Below are positions 1-8,818 of a DNA stretch of 64,000 nucleotides, in pieces. The notes beneath the pieces are model-generated. The model was not told the origin of the DNA and did not search any database. It saw nothing but the letters and a program-made list of their open reading frames with translations. Positions within the stretch are counted from its first letter, which is position 1. Each line of letters begins with the position of its first letter. The translations under genes and the position numbers were made by a program. Source of the DNA: Planctomycetaceae bacterium (lineage in GTDB: Bacteria; Planctomycetota; Planctomycetia; Planctomycetales; Planctomycetaceae); assembly GCA_029259845.1 (NCBI GenBank), contig JAJDEI010000107.1, positions 1-64,000 of the forward strand, given 5' to 3'.

Positions 1-30
1 CTGATCTGGGCGTTGCCATGGCGTTGAAAC

Positions 31-189
31 TCATCCGCCTCCGGCGGCAGCAGCATCCTGAAGACAGCTTTCAATGCTTGCAAGTTTGTGCGAACATCCT
101 GTTGATCTTGATGTGGCCTGCCAGAATCCTTTCTGTGCCGATGCGAATGGGTTATCACACGCATTGAACAGCCGAAAGGCTGGCCACAT
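31..189 (-). CDS. Possible 52-residue small ORF with strong ribosome-binding site (uncertain)
   Basis: On the minus strand an AGGAGG Shine-Dalgarno (complement of 195-204) sits 5 bases before an ATG at 189 and opens a 52-codon frame starting MWPAFRLFNACDNP and ending at a TGA at 31-33. I recognise no family. The start codon lies inside one arm of a perfect 12-bp inverted repeat (107-118 and 182-193). It lies just downstream of the broken integrase on the same strand, where excisionase-like or cargo genes often sit, but the protein does not look like a helix-turn-helix. It could be a truncated remnant or chance. Confidence 0.25.
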   Translation of the reverse strand: MWPAFRLFNACDNPFASAQKGFWQATSRSTGCSHKLASIESCLQDAAAAGGG

Positions 190-193
190 CAAG
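107..193. repeat. 12-bp perfect inverted repeat beside integrase remnant
   Basis: CTTGATGTGGCC at 107-118 is the exact reverse complement of GGCCACATCAAG at 182-193, with 63 bases between. The right arm contains the start codon of a small minus-strand ORF. It may be a recombination or regulatory site of the decayed integrase locus. Confidence 0.4.
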
Positions 194-390
194 ACCTCCT
201 TTTCACTCAGTTAAAATCGTTACCCGCGTTGCGTGCCACCATTGTGACAATGGGGCCGAGCAATTCAAACTGTACCACTACCAACCGCCGGGCCGGTGAG
301 GAAGCGGATCAGCCGCCGCATGCCCTCGCCTCACGTCACCGCCCTGCGCCATCGCTTCCCTGTCCCCCACGCTTCACCTCGTCGCTTCCG

Positions 391-1625
391 TTACCCTACG
401 ACCCGCAGCGACGGCTTCTCTTCTCCCACCGGGTTGTCCGCCGCCTTCCCCACCGGCTCGCGCTTCGTCCGCTTGGCCTTGGTGTTCCGCTTGGCCTTTG
501 CCTTGGGCTTGGCTTCGACCTCGCCGAACAGCCATTGGCGGACGTGGTCGGTCACGTCCCGCAATCGTTTGTCGCTGATCCGTTCGCGGTCGTGGCCGGC
601 CATCGAAGAATCGACGTGCCCCATGATGGCCGACGTCGTCACTGGATCGCGAGCTTCGTCACCAACCGTCGCGCACGTGTGTCTCAACCAGTACATCCCC
701 ATCCGGAGACGGTAAACGCCAGCTGCCTTGGCGAGCCGGCGAAAGCCCTCGACGGTCAGGTCGGATTTCTTGCCGTTGCCCTGAATGCGGATCATCGGCC
801 CGCCATGCTGAGAGAGGAACAACAGGTTTGCCGCCTCATCCTTCGGCTGCGGTCGCTCGCGGATGGCGTCCTGAATCGCCTGTTGAGTCTCTGGCCACAG
901 TGGGACGCGACGTTCGACATCCGTCTTGCCCCTTGGCAAGTCCAACCATTCACCGCCGACGTCCGACAGCTTGATTCTGGCGATGTCCGAGTTTCCCAGT
1001 CCGGCATTGAGACACAGCAGCACGATCGCCTTCCACTTGGCGTCAGCCGCTTCCAGGAGGGCTGCCACCTCATTGCGGGTCAGCAGCTTCTTACCTTGCT
1101 GAGCCTTCTGAAGGCGTGCCGCCTCCTTTCCCGCGACAGAGAAGCCAGGTCCGAACCGGGGACGGTGTTCAATCAGTTCGCTTTCATGAGACCATTTGAT
1201 GATGGCTCTCGTCATCGTCACGGCGCGTACTTTGCAGCCATCGCTGTCCGGAACGCCGCGAAATCGACCGGTCGCAGCTGTTCGGGATCGGTGTTTCGTC
1301 CGAGATGTTGGACGATCAGCTTGCCGATGATGAGGTAATCGGCGAATGAAACGGCGGACAGTTCCCCAGTCTTCACGCGGCCATCACACCGAGCCAGGTA
1401 CGCATTGACGATCTCGCCGGTGGTTGCTTTCCCCTGCGATCGGATCGGCGTCCTGCCGGCTTGCAGGTCGTCCTTTTCATCGAGATACTTGGCGAGTGCC
1501 GCGTCCGGGTCGTTCCAGGGGCCGAAGTAATGCAACGGTCCTTTGATTTTCTTGCACCATTGCCCGTTGCGATGGGCGGTCAGCGGGAAGTCGCGGTATG
1601 GCTTCTGTGGCTTGGACTTGGGCAT
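391..1625 (-). pseudogene. Broken tyrosine recombinase/integrase (frameshift, and Tyr replaced by Asp)
   Basis: Two minus-strand frames together make one planctomycete-type site-specific integrase. The upstream frame (1625 down to 1218) starts MPKSKPQKPYRDFPL and holds the core-binding domain, including HYFGPWNDPDAALAKYL and a QAGRTP motif. It stops at 1218. The downstream frame (1221 down to 391) starts on an overlapping GTG and continues with the catalytic domain: LTRNEVAALL, the YWLRHTCAT box and an IMGHVDSSM box. Several residues normally found at the junction are missing, so a small deletion with a frame change is likely. The nucleophilic tyrosine expected after the GH box (usually YRERIS) reads Asp (HDRERIS, codon 589-591). 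Both lesions argue against strand-transfer activity. The gene diverges from tRNA-Leu 100 bp away, a common integration context. The C-terminus is a Lys/Arg-rich tail. Confidence 0.85.
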
Positions 1626-1724
1626 ACCGAACTCCAGTCTCAGGGCGACGGCGGTTGTCGTAACGGTTGTCGTCACCATGTCAGGCTGGGACGGAAAATG
1701 CAATTGAGACTACAAACATAGGGT

Positions 1725-1807
<83 letters not shown>

Positions 1808-2207
1808 ATCAGTTTTCTCGATGGGTTTCAATGACTCGCAATCGCTGTCTTGCCCCGCTCACGTGGAGCGTTTCGCCGCCCGTGGCTCGGTCTGCGTCGG
1901 TCGGCTTCGGCTGCCCCTGCAATTTGCTTGCCAGTCTCAATCGGTCTCACCGGAGTTCGATGAGTGTCACCAAAGAGTGTGACGAGGCGTGTCGGCACGG
2001 ATCATTCGGATCGGCACGGCGTGCCAGCATCCCTGGATCTCGCCCCCCCTGCGATGTTGGCGCAGCCTGAGCGCGTCGCGGAATTCCGTGCCGGCCGGCT
2101 TGGAGACGGAAAGTCCGAACCGCGGTTTTCGGAAAGCGGGGGTTCATGGGGAAAGAGTCCCGCCCGGGGGGGGCGAGGACCGGGACGCCGCGATGATGCC
2201 CGGGGTC
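1808..2207. other. Gene-free stretch between tRNA-Leu and the phosphatase gene
   Basis: No convincing gene in either strand. Short frames here have no recognisable domains. No duplicate of the tRNA 3' end (an attR candidate) was found. Confidence 0.5.
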
Positions 2208-2891
2208 TTACAGTTCGTCCAGGCGGACGCCGGCGCGGAATTCGCCGCGCTGTGAGGCTTGCCAGAGTTCGCCGCTTGCGAGTTCCAACGCGGTCAGGAA
2301 GCCGCCGCGATAGGCGGCGGTGTCAAGCATGACCCAGCCGTCAACCACTCGGGGGACGCCCCCGGGCATCTCGGTATGTCCGCAGATGACGCGCTTTCCT
2401 GACGAATGCGGCTGTTCCCGGCCGGTCAGTTTTTGCCAGCGGAGCCAGTCGCTGGTTTGCAAATCGAGCGGGACATCAGGCTCCAGGTTGGCGTGGACGA
2501 GAACGTCCGTCTCAGTTTCCCCATAGGGACTTGCCGACGCGAGAAAGTCGAGATGCGCATCCGGAATGTTGCCGAGCCGTCCGCCGTAGGATTCGAGTGC
2601 CGCCGCACCGCCGCATTCGAGCCAAAAGCCGGCCAGCCGGGGATCGCGGACCGCGTCGAGCAACATCTCTTCGTGGTTACCCATCACGAGGTTGAACCGG
2701 CAGGATTGGCTGAGGTCCAGGAGCATTTCGACGACCTGTCGCGAATGGGGGCCACGGTCGACAACATCGCCCAACAGCACGATCCGGTCATCGCTGGTGA
2801 GTTCGATTCGGTCCAACAGCAGGTCGAGCGCGACGTCGCATCCGTGGACGTCACCCACCACAAATGTCCTGCTGTCAGTCGTTTGTGTCAT
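2208..2891 (-). CDS. Metallophosphoesterase, bacterial PPP-type serine/threonine phosphatase
   Basis: A 227-residue calcineurin-like phosphoesterase with the PPP signature motifs in order: GDVHG near residue 13 (VVGDVHGCDVAL), GDVVDRG near 41 and GNHE near 72, which bind two metal ions. The size matches bacterial PrpA/PphA-type phosphatases and ApaH-like enzymes. The sequence favours the PrpA type, since it is shorter than ApaH (about 270-280 residues). The likely role is cytoplasmic dephosphorylation of Ser/Thr phosphoproteins, which fits a phylum rich in Ser/Thr kinases. The substrate cannot be told from sequence. It starts with ATG, without a strong ribosome-binding site, and appears monocistronic. 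Confidence 0.88.
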   Translation of the reverse strand: MTQTTDSRTFVVGDVHGCDVALDLLLDRIELTSDDRIVLLGDVVDRGPHSRQVVEMLLDLSQSCRFNLVMGNHEEMLLDAVRDPRLAGFWLECGGAAALESYGGRLGNIPDAHLDFLASASPYGETETDVLVHANLEPDVPLDLQTSDWLRWQKLTGREQPHSSGKRVICGHTEMPGGVPRVVDGWVMLDTAAYRGGFLTALELASGELWQASQRGEFRAGVRLDEL

Positions 2892-3217
2892 GAATGCGGT
2901 TGCCCGACAGGATCCTGAGACGTGGGAGCCGGCGAACGCGGGAACGGAAGCCAGCCCTCAAAGTTTTACTAGCCTGCCCCGGTGGCCCGTGTTGGCTAAC
3001 ACGAAAGAACAGCAGAATCGTAGTGGAAAAACCGTTCCAGGGGGAGTAATGCGGTCAACCGGCTGACCGCTGCGATCGATAAACCTTGCAGGACAGGAAC
3101 TCTGTGTTGGCCGCCGCGCCGGAGGACAATCCGGCGTGCCCATGAGGCCAACGATGTCAGGTCTTGTTCTCTGCCAGGAAGGCCGAAAACGAAGTCAATT
3201 CCCTACGGACGTTTGCC
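2892..3217. other. Gene-free stretch; divergent upstream region
   Basis: This separates the leftward phosphatase from the rightward lipoprotein gene, so promoters of both probably lie here. I could not assign clear -35/-10 boxes. Confidence 0.4.
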
Positions 3218-3925
3218 ATGGTCAGGATGACACATTGGATCGGCATGCTGCTACTGGCGTGCACGTCTTCCGGGTGCGGGAACTTTTTCGACTACGTCGA
3301 CAATACCGCCTACCAACTGAAATGCGAGCACCGGGCCAAAGCCGCCTGGATGGACGTTCGCGACCTGTATGGCGGTGTTTCCTACCCGTTCAATTTTGGG
3401 GAGGGTTTTCGGGCGGGCTACAAGGCTGTCTGCCTCGGCAACGACACCGGCTGTGCGCCGCCCATGCCTCCACGACGGTACTGGTCGAGTTGCTATTTGA
3501 ACTGCGAAGGCAAAGCCAAGGCGATGGCTTGGTACGATGGGTACGGCCACGGCATTGTGGCTGCCGACTGCTCCGGGTGTGCGGATCACTGCCAGGCGGT
3601 GACCGGCTCGGGCGGCTCCGGCGAGTACGGTTCCGCCTTGAAGGGATACAAGCCTCCGGTCCAAAGCCCGTCCGCGAATCCCTATGGGCCGGAATACGAC
3701 GGGGCGGGAGGCGCGGAGCCGACGCCCATCGAGCCCTTGCTGGCTCCTCCGCCAGAGCAACCGTTTCAGGCTCCCGCGCCGGTCGAGGAGGCTCCCGAGC
3801 CATACGCTCCTCGCAACGACGGCGAACCGGTGCCGCCCGTGCCTGACGCTCCGCTGGAGGTTCTGCGGAACCCGGGGTTGCCTCACCTGCCGGCTGCGGA
3901 GGCTTACCAAGTTCCCGTGTTTTGA
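3218..3925 (+). CDS. Secreted proline-rich lipoprotein of unknown function
   Basis: A 235-residue protein starting MVRMTHWIGMLLLACTSSGCGN, an N-terminal hydrophobic segment with possible lipobox cysteines (LLAC or SSGC), so it is probably exported and lipidated. An in-frame ATG also exists at 3164, but the signal sequence favours 3218. The body (about residues 20-130) is rich in aromatic residues and Cys (YGGVSYPFNFGEGFRAGY, CSGCADHC). The C-terminal 100 residues are Pro/Ala/Glu-rich and look disordered. It lies directly upstream of the Wza-like export lipoprotein on the same strand, so a role at the cell envelope is possible. I recognise no named family. Confidence 0.7.
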   Translation: MVRMTHWIGMLLLACTSSGCGNFFDYVDNTAYQLKCEHRAKAAWMDVRDLYGGVSYPFNFGEGFRAGYKAVCLGNDTGCAPPMPPRRYWSSCYLNCEGKAKAMAWYDGYGHGIVAADCSGCADHCQAVTGSGGSGEYGSALKGYKPPVQSPSANPYGPEYDGAGGAEPTPIEPLLAPPPEQPFQAPAPVEEAPEPYAPRNDGEPVPPVPDAPLEVLRNPGLPHLPAAEAYQVPVF

Positions 3926-4070
3926 ATCAGCCACCGGGGGGGGGCGGACGAACCGTCCCGAGGGCACCGCTGTGTTGGCGAACGTTGTTGACGCATGTTG
4001 AGACGAATCGGACCGCCCTCCGGACGGATTGGTCCGGCATGATGCGAGACTGAACCTGGAGTACAGACGG

Positions 4071-5393
4071 ATGATCCGCAACGCTTTGAAATCGACGTTC
4101 CTCGGAATGGCCGGATTGTTCCTGCTGGCCGGTTCCGGTTGCAGCAGCACGTCGCTGTTCGGCTATATCCCGGCGATCCCGGTTGAACGGGTTTCCCCTG
4201 CCATGCTGGGGCGGCCCCGTGAAGACATGCAGGAGATCTCCCTCTCCCGATTACGTCGCAAGCCGCCGGAAACACATCTGTTGGGTCCGGATGACATCCT
4301 GGCCGTGTACATCGAAACGATTCTGCCCGGCGGTGAAGGGGCTGGTCCGCCGCCCACGAATTTTCCGGATAACCCGGACCAGAATCCCACGATCGGATAT
4401 CCGTTGCCGGTCCGGGAAGACGGTACGATTTCCCTGCCGTTCATCCCTCCGCTTCCTGTGGAAGGGCTGAGCCTGGTCCAGGCGACGGAGCTGATCCGAA
4501 AAGCCTACACGATTGACCGGAAGCTGCTCATCGAAGGCCGGGACCAGATTAGCGTGGCCTTGCTCCAGGCCCGAACACACAAGGTGATTGTCGTTCGTCA
4601 GGATACGACACAGCCTTCCAACGTCATCACGCACGTCGACAAGGACGCGGAAAGCAAGGCGATCGAGCTGCCCGAGGGCGAAAACGACCTGCTCAATGCA
4701 CTCAGCAAGACCGGCGGCTTACCCGGGCTGGATGCCCTGAATGAAGTGACCATCATCCGCAGCGACGGTGTGGACGGTCGGGATTGGGACAAGGTTGTGG
4801 CCCAGATTCGATTGCGGCGCGAGCCGTGCACCTGCCCGTTGCCTGTTCCCGACGCTCCCAACGTGGTCCGTATCCCCTTGCGGTTCTTTTCGGAATACGT
4901 CCCAGAGTTCTCCGAGGAGGACATCATCCTGCACAAGGGTGACATTGTGGTAATCGAGTCTCGCGAGCGCGAGAAGTTCTATACCGGCGGCGTGCTTGGC
5001 GGAGGAGAGTTTGATCTCCCGCGTGACTACGACCTGGACATCATGGGTGCCATCGCCCTTGCCGGCGGACCGGTCGGATCGAGCGGTGCGGTGCTTTCGC
5101 AATCGGCACTCACAGCCACCGGATCCCGGGGGTCAAGCGGCGGTCGCAGTGGGGGGAGCGGTCCGTTGCCGCCGACAGATGCGATCATCATTCGCAAGCT
5201 GTGCGACGGCGGCCAGATTGCCATCCGTGTCGACCTCAAGCGGGTCTTCGATGATCCGCGTCAGCGGATCCTGATTCAGCCCGAGGACGTCATTGTTCTT
5301 CGCTACAAGCTCGTCGAAGAAGTCGTCAATACGGCGCTGGGCCTCATCCAGTTCAACTTCCTGTTCAGCGGCCTCAGCGGCAACGGGCTCTGA
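4071..5393 (+). CDS. Wza-like polysaccharide biosynthesis/export lipoprotein
   Basis: A 440-residue protein with a lipoprotein signal (MIRNALKSTFLGMAGLFLLA then GSGCSS lipobox), followed by a Poly_export (Wza/KpsD-like) domain from about residue 55 (HLLGPDDILAVYIETI ... YPLPVREDGTISLPFIPPLPVEGLSLVQA). SLBB-like segments follow (KVIVVRQ, EFDLPRDYDLDIMGAIALAGG). Family members form the outer-membrane channel for capsule or exopolysaccharide. A Gly/Ser-rich loop (near 5120-5160) interrupts the C-terminal part. The start at 4071 is chosen because the signal peptide begins there. An upstream in-frame start at 4029 would add 14 unlikely residues. No chain-length tyrosine kinase or polymerase is adjacent. 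Confidence 0.9.
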   Translation: MIRNALKSTFLGMAGLFLLAGSGCSSTSLFGYIPAIPVERVSPAMLGRPREDMQEISLSRLRRKPPETHLLGPDDILAVYIETILPGGEGAGPPPTNFPDNPDQNPTIGYPLPVREDGTISLPFIPPLPVEGLSLVQATELIRKAYTIDRKLLIEGRDQISVALLQARTHKVIVVRQDTTQPSNVITHVDKDAESKAIELPEGENDLLNALSKTGGLPGLDALNEVTIIRSDGVDGRDWDKVVAQIRLRREPCTCPLPVPDAPNVVRIPLRFFSEYVPEFSEEDIILHKGDIVVIESREREKFYTGGVLGGGEFDLPRDYDLDIMGAIALAGGPVGSSGAVLSQSALTATGSRGSSGGRSGGSGPLPPTDAIIIRKLCDGGQIAIRVDLKRVFDDPRQRILIQPEDVIVLRYKLVEEVVNTALGLIQFNFLFSGLSGNGL

Positions 5394-5532
5394 TCGGCGA
5401 CCTCGGAGTGCTCCGACGCTCCCCATCGACATGGCACGCTTGGGGGCAAGACGAGGCAGCACAAAGGGGTCCCCATCGACACTCCGCGGCAACGTCTGGC
5501 GTTTCGGGGCGGCTGCGACCGGCTGTCACTCC

Positions 5533-7596
5533 TCACTCCGGCCGCTCAATGCCGTACTTCTTGAGTTTGCGGTCGAGGGTTGTCCGCTCGATGCCGAGCT
5601 GGCGGGCGGTCGCCGACTTGTTCCAGCCGTGCCGCTGGAGCGTCGCGGAAATGAACCGCTCCTCCAGGGCGTCCAAGCTGACCTCCTGAGCCAGCACGCC
5701 CGACCAGATATCCGCCTCAGTCGTGCTCCCAGAGGTGTCGTCGGACCCTCGGTCCTCCCCGTCCGGAGAGATGCCATGACGGCTCCCGGAGCCGGGGACG
5801 CGGGCGTGAGCCGCCAGAGGCGTGGGGCGGTCCAGATTGAGCAGCCGGATGTCATCTGCGGTCAATTGCGTGTTGTCGCTGAGAATCGCGGACCGTTCAA
5901 TCACATTCTTCAACTCCCGGACGTTGCCGGGCCAATGATACTCACGAAGGAGATCCAGCGCATCTGATGCAAAGCCCTGGGCGCGGACCCGTGACCGTGC
6001 TGCGATGCGGCGGAGGAACAGCTCCGCGATCGCCGGCACATCGTCGGGATGCTTTCGCAAGGGCAGCACGTTGATTTCAAGGACCTGGAGGCGGAAATAC
6101 AAGTCCTGACGAAAGTCACCGTCCTTCACCGCCCGCTCCAAGTCACGGTTCGTGGCCGTCACGACACGAACGTCAACCTCGATCGGCTTGGTGCCCCCGA
6201 CCCGCTCAAAGGGATGTCCCTCGAGGACGCGGAGAAACTTCGACTGGATCTCCGGACTCATCTCGCCAACCTCATCGAGGAACAACGTTCCCGCGTCGGC
6301 TTGTTCGAACTTGCCGATCTTCCGCGCCCCGGCTCCGGTGAAAGAACCCTTCTCGTGTCCGAACAATTCGCTTTCGAGCAGGCTCTCCGTCAATGCAGCA
6401 CAGTTCAGGCAGACAAACGGGGCGTCCCGGCGGTGACTGTTGAAATGCAACGCGCGGGCCACAAGCTCCTTTCCCACGCCGCTCTCCCCCCGAATGAGCA
6501 CCGTGGCGTCCGTGGGGGCCATCCGGCCGATTCTCTCACGCAAGTCCTCAATCTGACGGCTGGTTCCGACCAACTCCGTCTCGACTTCCAACTGCTGCCG
6601 TAGGTCCTGGGCTTCCTCTTCCGCCTTGGACAGCCCGACCGCGAGCGATTCCCGGTCCCGGACGTTATGCAGCGCGATGGCGAATTGATCGGCGACCGCC
6701 AATGCGAACTCCAGGTCGTCCGATTCGAGTGATCGCGCCCCTTTGGCTGTGTAGAGATGAATGAGTCCCAGAATCTGCTTCCCGCGGCGAATCGGTGCGC
6801 AGATGGCACTTTCCACGCTCATGTGGTTAAGACTGTCTTGCAGCGTGATCATGCCTCGTTCGGTCAAGTCGCGCGCCAGCAAGGCCTCGTGATCCTCCAG
6901 GACGAGTTCGGACAGGTAACCTGAAACTTCGGGCTTCTGATCGGAGTTCTCAATTTGCGACGCAACACATTCGAGGGAATCCAAAGTGCGGACACCGTTG
7001 TCGGACCGTGACAGCAAGACAGCACCGACCGAAGCACTCGTCCCGGCCACCAGACCTTCCAACGCCCGCTCTGCCAATTCGGCCGATTCGGTCGCCTCCG
7101 CCATCGAACGAGCCAGCAGATAGAGCTCGTTGAGGCCCGGTTTGGTGCGGGTCGGCCGTTCATGGGTCAACGGCTGGTCGTATCTTGTTCCGGACTTACG
7201 CTCGATGATGTCGAACGCCCCTTGCGGTACGTCGAGCGCGGCTCCCACGACCACCGACCCTTCCGGCGGGGTGTGGGTGAACTCCGCTTCGCACGCACCG
7301 ATGGTCAGGACGTGACCGTCCTCCAGCACCTGTTCGGTGTCGATTTTGTGGCCGTTGATCAGCACGCCGTTGCGACTGGCGAGGTCGCGGACCGACCAAC
7401 GGCCGCCGCTGAAGAAGATCTCACAGTGCTGGCGGCTGCATTTCGCGTCCGGAATGACGACGCGATTGGAGTTGGCCCGCCCGATGGTCAGGATTTCCCC
7501 CTGCGACAACGGGATCACGCTTCGCCGCGCGGAGCCGCGGCGGATCACCAGAAAACTGCTCGCCTCACCGGAGGCCGTTTGATCGTCTTGCGTCAT
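5533..7596 (-). CDS. Sigma-54-dependent transcriptional activator (FHA-GAF-AAA+-Fis)
   Basis: A 687-residue regulator. The domains in order are: FHA (about residues 15-95, with [15 protein letters not shown] and SRNGVLING phosphothreonine-binding motifs); GAF (about 160-320); a short coiled coil ([15 protein letters not shown]); AAA+ sigma-54 interaction (about 340-565, Walker [15 protein letters not shown] loop in place of the usual GAFTGA, Walker [12 protein letters not shown]); and a Fis-type helix-turn-helix at the C-terminus ([23 protein letters not shown]). It should remodel sigma-54 RNA polymerase at enhancer-dependent promoters. The FHA domain implies control by a Ser/Thr kinase rather than a two-component receiver. 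The ATG at 7596 (MTQDDQ) is preferred. An upstream in-frame start at 7647 is possible. No target promoter is evident nearby. Confidence 0.93.
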   Translation of the reverse strand: MTQDDQTASGEASSFLVIRRGSARRSVIPLSQGEILTIGRANSNRVVIPDAKCSRQHCEIFFSGGRWSVRDLASRNGVLINGHKIDTEQVLEDGHVLTIGACEAEFTHTPPEGSVVVGAALDVPQGAFDIIERKSGTRYDQPLTHERPTRTKPGLNELYLLARSMAEATESAELAERALEGLVAGTSASVGAVLLSRSDNGVRTLDSLECVASQIENSDQKPEVSGYLSELVLEDHEALLARDLTERGMITLQDSLNHMSVESAICAPIRRGKQILGLIHLYTAKGARSLESDDLEFALAVADQFAIALHNVRDRESLAVGLSKAEEEAQDLRQQLEVETELVGTSRQIEDLRERIGRMAPTDATVLIRGESGVGKELVARALHFNSHRRDAPFVCLNCAALTESLLESELFGHEKGSFTGAGARKIGKFEQADAGTLFLDEVGEMSPEIQSKFLRVLEGHPFERVGGTKPIEVDVRVVTATNRDLERAVKDGDFRQDLYFRLQVLEINVLPLRKHPDDVPAIAELFLRRIAARSRVRAQGFASDALDLLREYHWPGNVRELKNVIERSAILSDNTQLTADDIRLLNLDRPTPLAAHARVPGSGSRHGISPDGEDRGSDDTSGSTTEADIWSGVLAQEVSLDALEERFISATLQRHGWNKSATARQLGIERTTLDRKLKKYGIERPE

Positions 7597-7836
7597 GCGC
7601 CCTTGATCATTCTCCCGGGTTCCCGCCTCGCGGCTGTCCCGTTCCAACCGCAGTATTTCGGGAGGTCGAGCGGCACCTCACCGGCCCTGCGGTCCCTCGA
7701 TTTTGTGCTGTCGCTGATTGTGATCAGAGCATGAGCGGTCGGCTCAGACGGAAGACTCCGTAACCAGAAGAACGGCCGATCGACAGCAACATCGTAACAA
7801 CTGCGGGCCGCCCGTGAGAAACAGATCGCTCCACGC

Positions 7837-7880
7837 AAAAAGGAAAAGCGTCCCCCAGACAACTCCGAGGGACGCTTTCC
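7837..7880 (-). terminator. Intrinsic terminator, minus strand
   Basis: On the minus strand GGAAAGCGTCCC (7869-7880) and GGGACGCTTTTC (7843-7854) form a strong stem with a short loop, followed by TTTTT (7837-7841). The nearest upstream minus-strand protein gene is bioA, more than 900 bp away, so it more likely ends a small RNA. Confidence 0.6.
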
Positions 7881-8030
7881 GTGGCCGTTGAGCAAGTGCG
7901 GGCCAATCCTTGCTCGTGCAGCGAAAGAGACATGTGCACAACACGTGCCAATTGTGCCGAAAGACCCCGTGGGACGAGAAAGATCCGTTGGCAGTCGGGT
8001 CTGCCAACCCGAATTTCCGGCACATTGCCT
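7842..8030 (-). ncRNA. Candidate small RNA, minus strand
   Basis: Inferred only. A minus-strand transcript starting near 8030 would contain the perfect GTTGGCAG hairpin at 7987-8008 and end at the T-tract terminator at 7837-7880. A TTGTCA box on the minus strand about 60 bases further upstream could serve as a -35. No known RNA family (6S, tmRNA, SRP, RNase P) was recognised. Confidence 0.25.
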
Positions 8031-8502
8031 AGTTTGGGGAGTTCCCATCCTGACAAGACGTACGTGCCCGCTGCAGTGCGCGGCCTCGCCACGGGCTCCT
8101 GAAGGATGCGGGACTCTGCGACACACGCTGCTTCAATTCGATGCGGGTTGTGTCAGGTTGCAGCAGGCGGTCCCCGATGGCTCAACAGCGGTCTGCTCGG
8201 AATCGTAACGCGAACAAGTGGCCGGAAGCGTGCCACGGCTTTCCGCTCCGGGGAGAAGCATGGAGTCCAACTCGGCACCGCTTCGGTCGGGCAAGCGGTG
8301 CGGCCACGGATTCGCACGCGTCTCTTTCCCGACCGAAGCAGTGGCACGTTCTTCAAAACGTCGCAACGTTGCTTCCGCGTTGCCCCTCAGCCAACAGCCG
8401 TCGCAGACCGGCAACGTTTCCCCGAATCCGGGGGCGATCCTGTCTTTTTCCAGAATGCCGGCGCCGGAGCATCTGGACTGGATTGCTTGGCATCGCTGTT
8501 GC

Positions 8503-8636
8503 TACACTATTGGTAACAGCGGATTTATCCCTTTCATTCCGTGTGGTTCTGGGGGTTTAATCGTACGCCGGCCTCATCTATTCCACCCCGAAACACGGTT
8601 CAGGCCCGTTGGCACTTGTCAACGGGCCTCGCTTTT
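8503..8636 (+). ncRNA. Candidate small RNA with promoter-like sequence and terminator, plus strand
   Basis: A TACACT -10-like hexamer at 8503-8508 is followed about 95 bases later by a strong intrinsic terminator. No ORF fits between them. The expected transcript is about 120 nt. The -35 is weak (GGATTG at 17-bp spacing), so this is a tentative call. Confidence 0.3.
8602..8636 (+). terminator. Intrinsic terminator, plus strand
   Basis: AGGCCCGTTG (8602-8611) pairs with CAACGGGCCT (8620-8629) around an 8-base loop and is followed by CGCTTTTT (T run 8632-8636). No plus-strand protein gene lies upstream. Confidence 0.7.
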
Positions 8637-8686
8637 TGCGCGGGGTCGCCCGTTATGTCTTGAAACTTGGGAGGCTGCCGGCTGTG

Positions 8687-8745
8687 GGAAGGCGGAATGC
8701 GGAACAGCGGCAGACAGCACCATTCCGAATTCCCCATTCCGACTT
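8687..8745. repeat. Degenerate heptad repeat with inverted arms
   Basis: ATTCCGA-ATTCCCC-ATTCCGA (from 8722) has a 7-base period, and its reverse complement is approximated by GGCGGAATGCGGAA just upstream (8691-8704). It has the same architecture as the heptad arrays at 12.8-21.2 kb but a different unit. Confidence 0.5.
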
Positions 8746-8818
8746 GCCAACAGTCCTCGTTGCCCAGTTGAACGAATGGAAAACAGGGTCTCTCCGACAC
8801 GGATTGCTGCGCCGACCG

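Larger units (their letters stand above)
7597..8818. other. 1.2-kb gene-free region with two orphan terminators
   Basis: No credible protein gene on either strand. It contains a minus-strand intrinsic terminator (7837-7880), a perfect 8-bp hairpin GTTGGCAG/CTGCCAAC (7987-8008), a plus-strand promoter-like sequence near 8503, a plus-strand terminator (8602-8636) and a degenerate heptad repeat (8687-8745). Small RNAs are the simplest explanation. Confidence 0.5.

Noticed and set aside
229-1338. 369-residue open frame on the plus strand opposite the integrase
   Set aside because: It is the antisense shadow of a recognisable integrase; its peptide is Arg/Leu-rich with no domain.
5408-7734. Several long plus-strand frames opposite the sigma-54 activator
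   Set aside because: The minus strand encodes clear FHA, GAF, AAA+ and Fis domains over the same bases.
7842-8030. Known housekeeping RNA (6S, tmRNA, SRP or RNase P)
   Set aside because: None of the conserved sequence blocks of these RNAs was found in the terminator-ended region.
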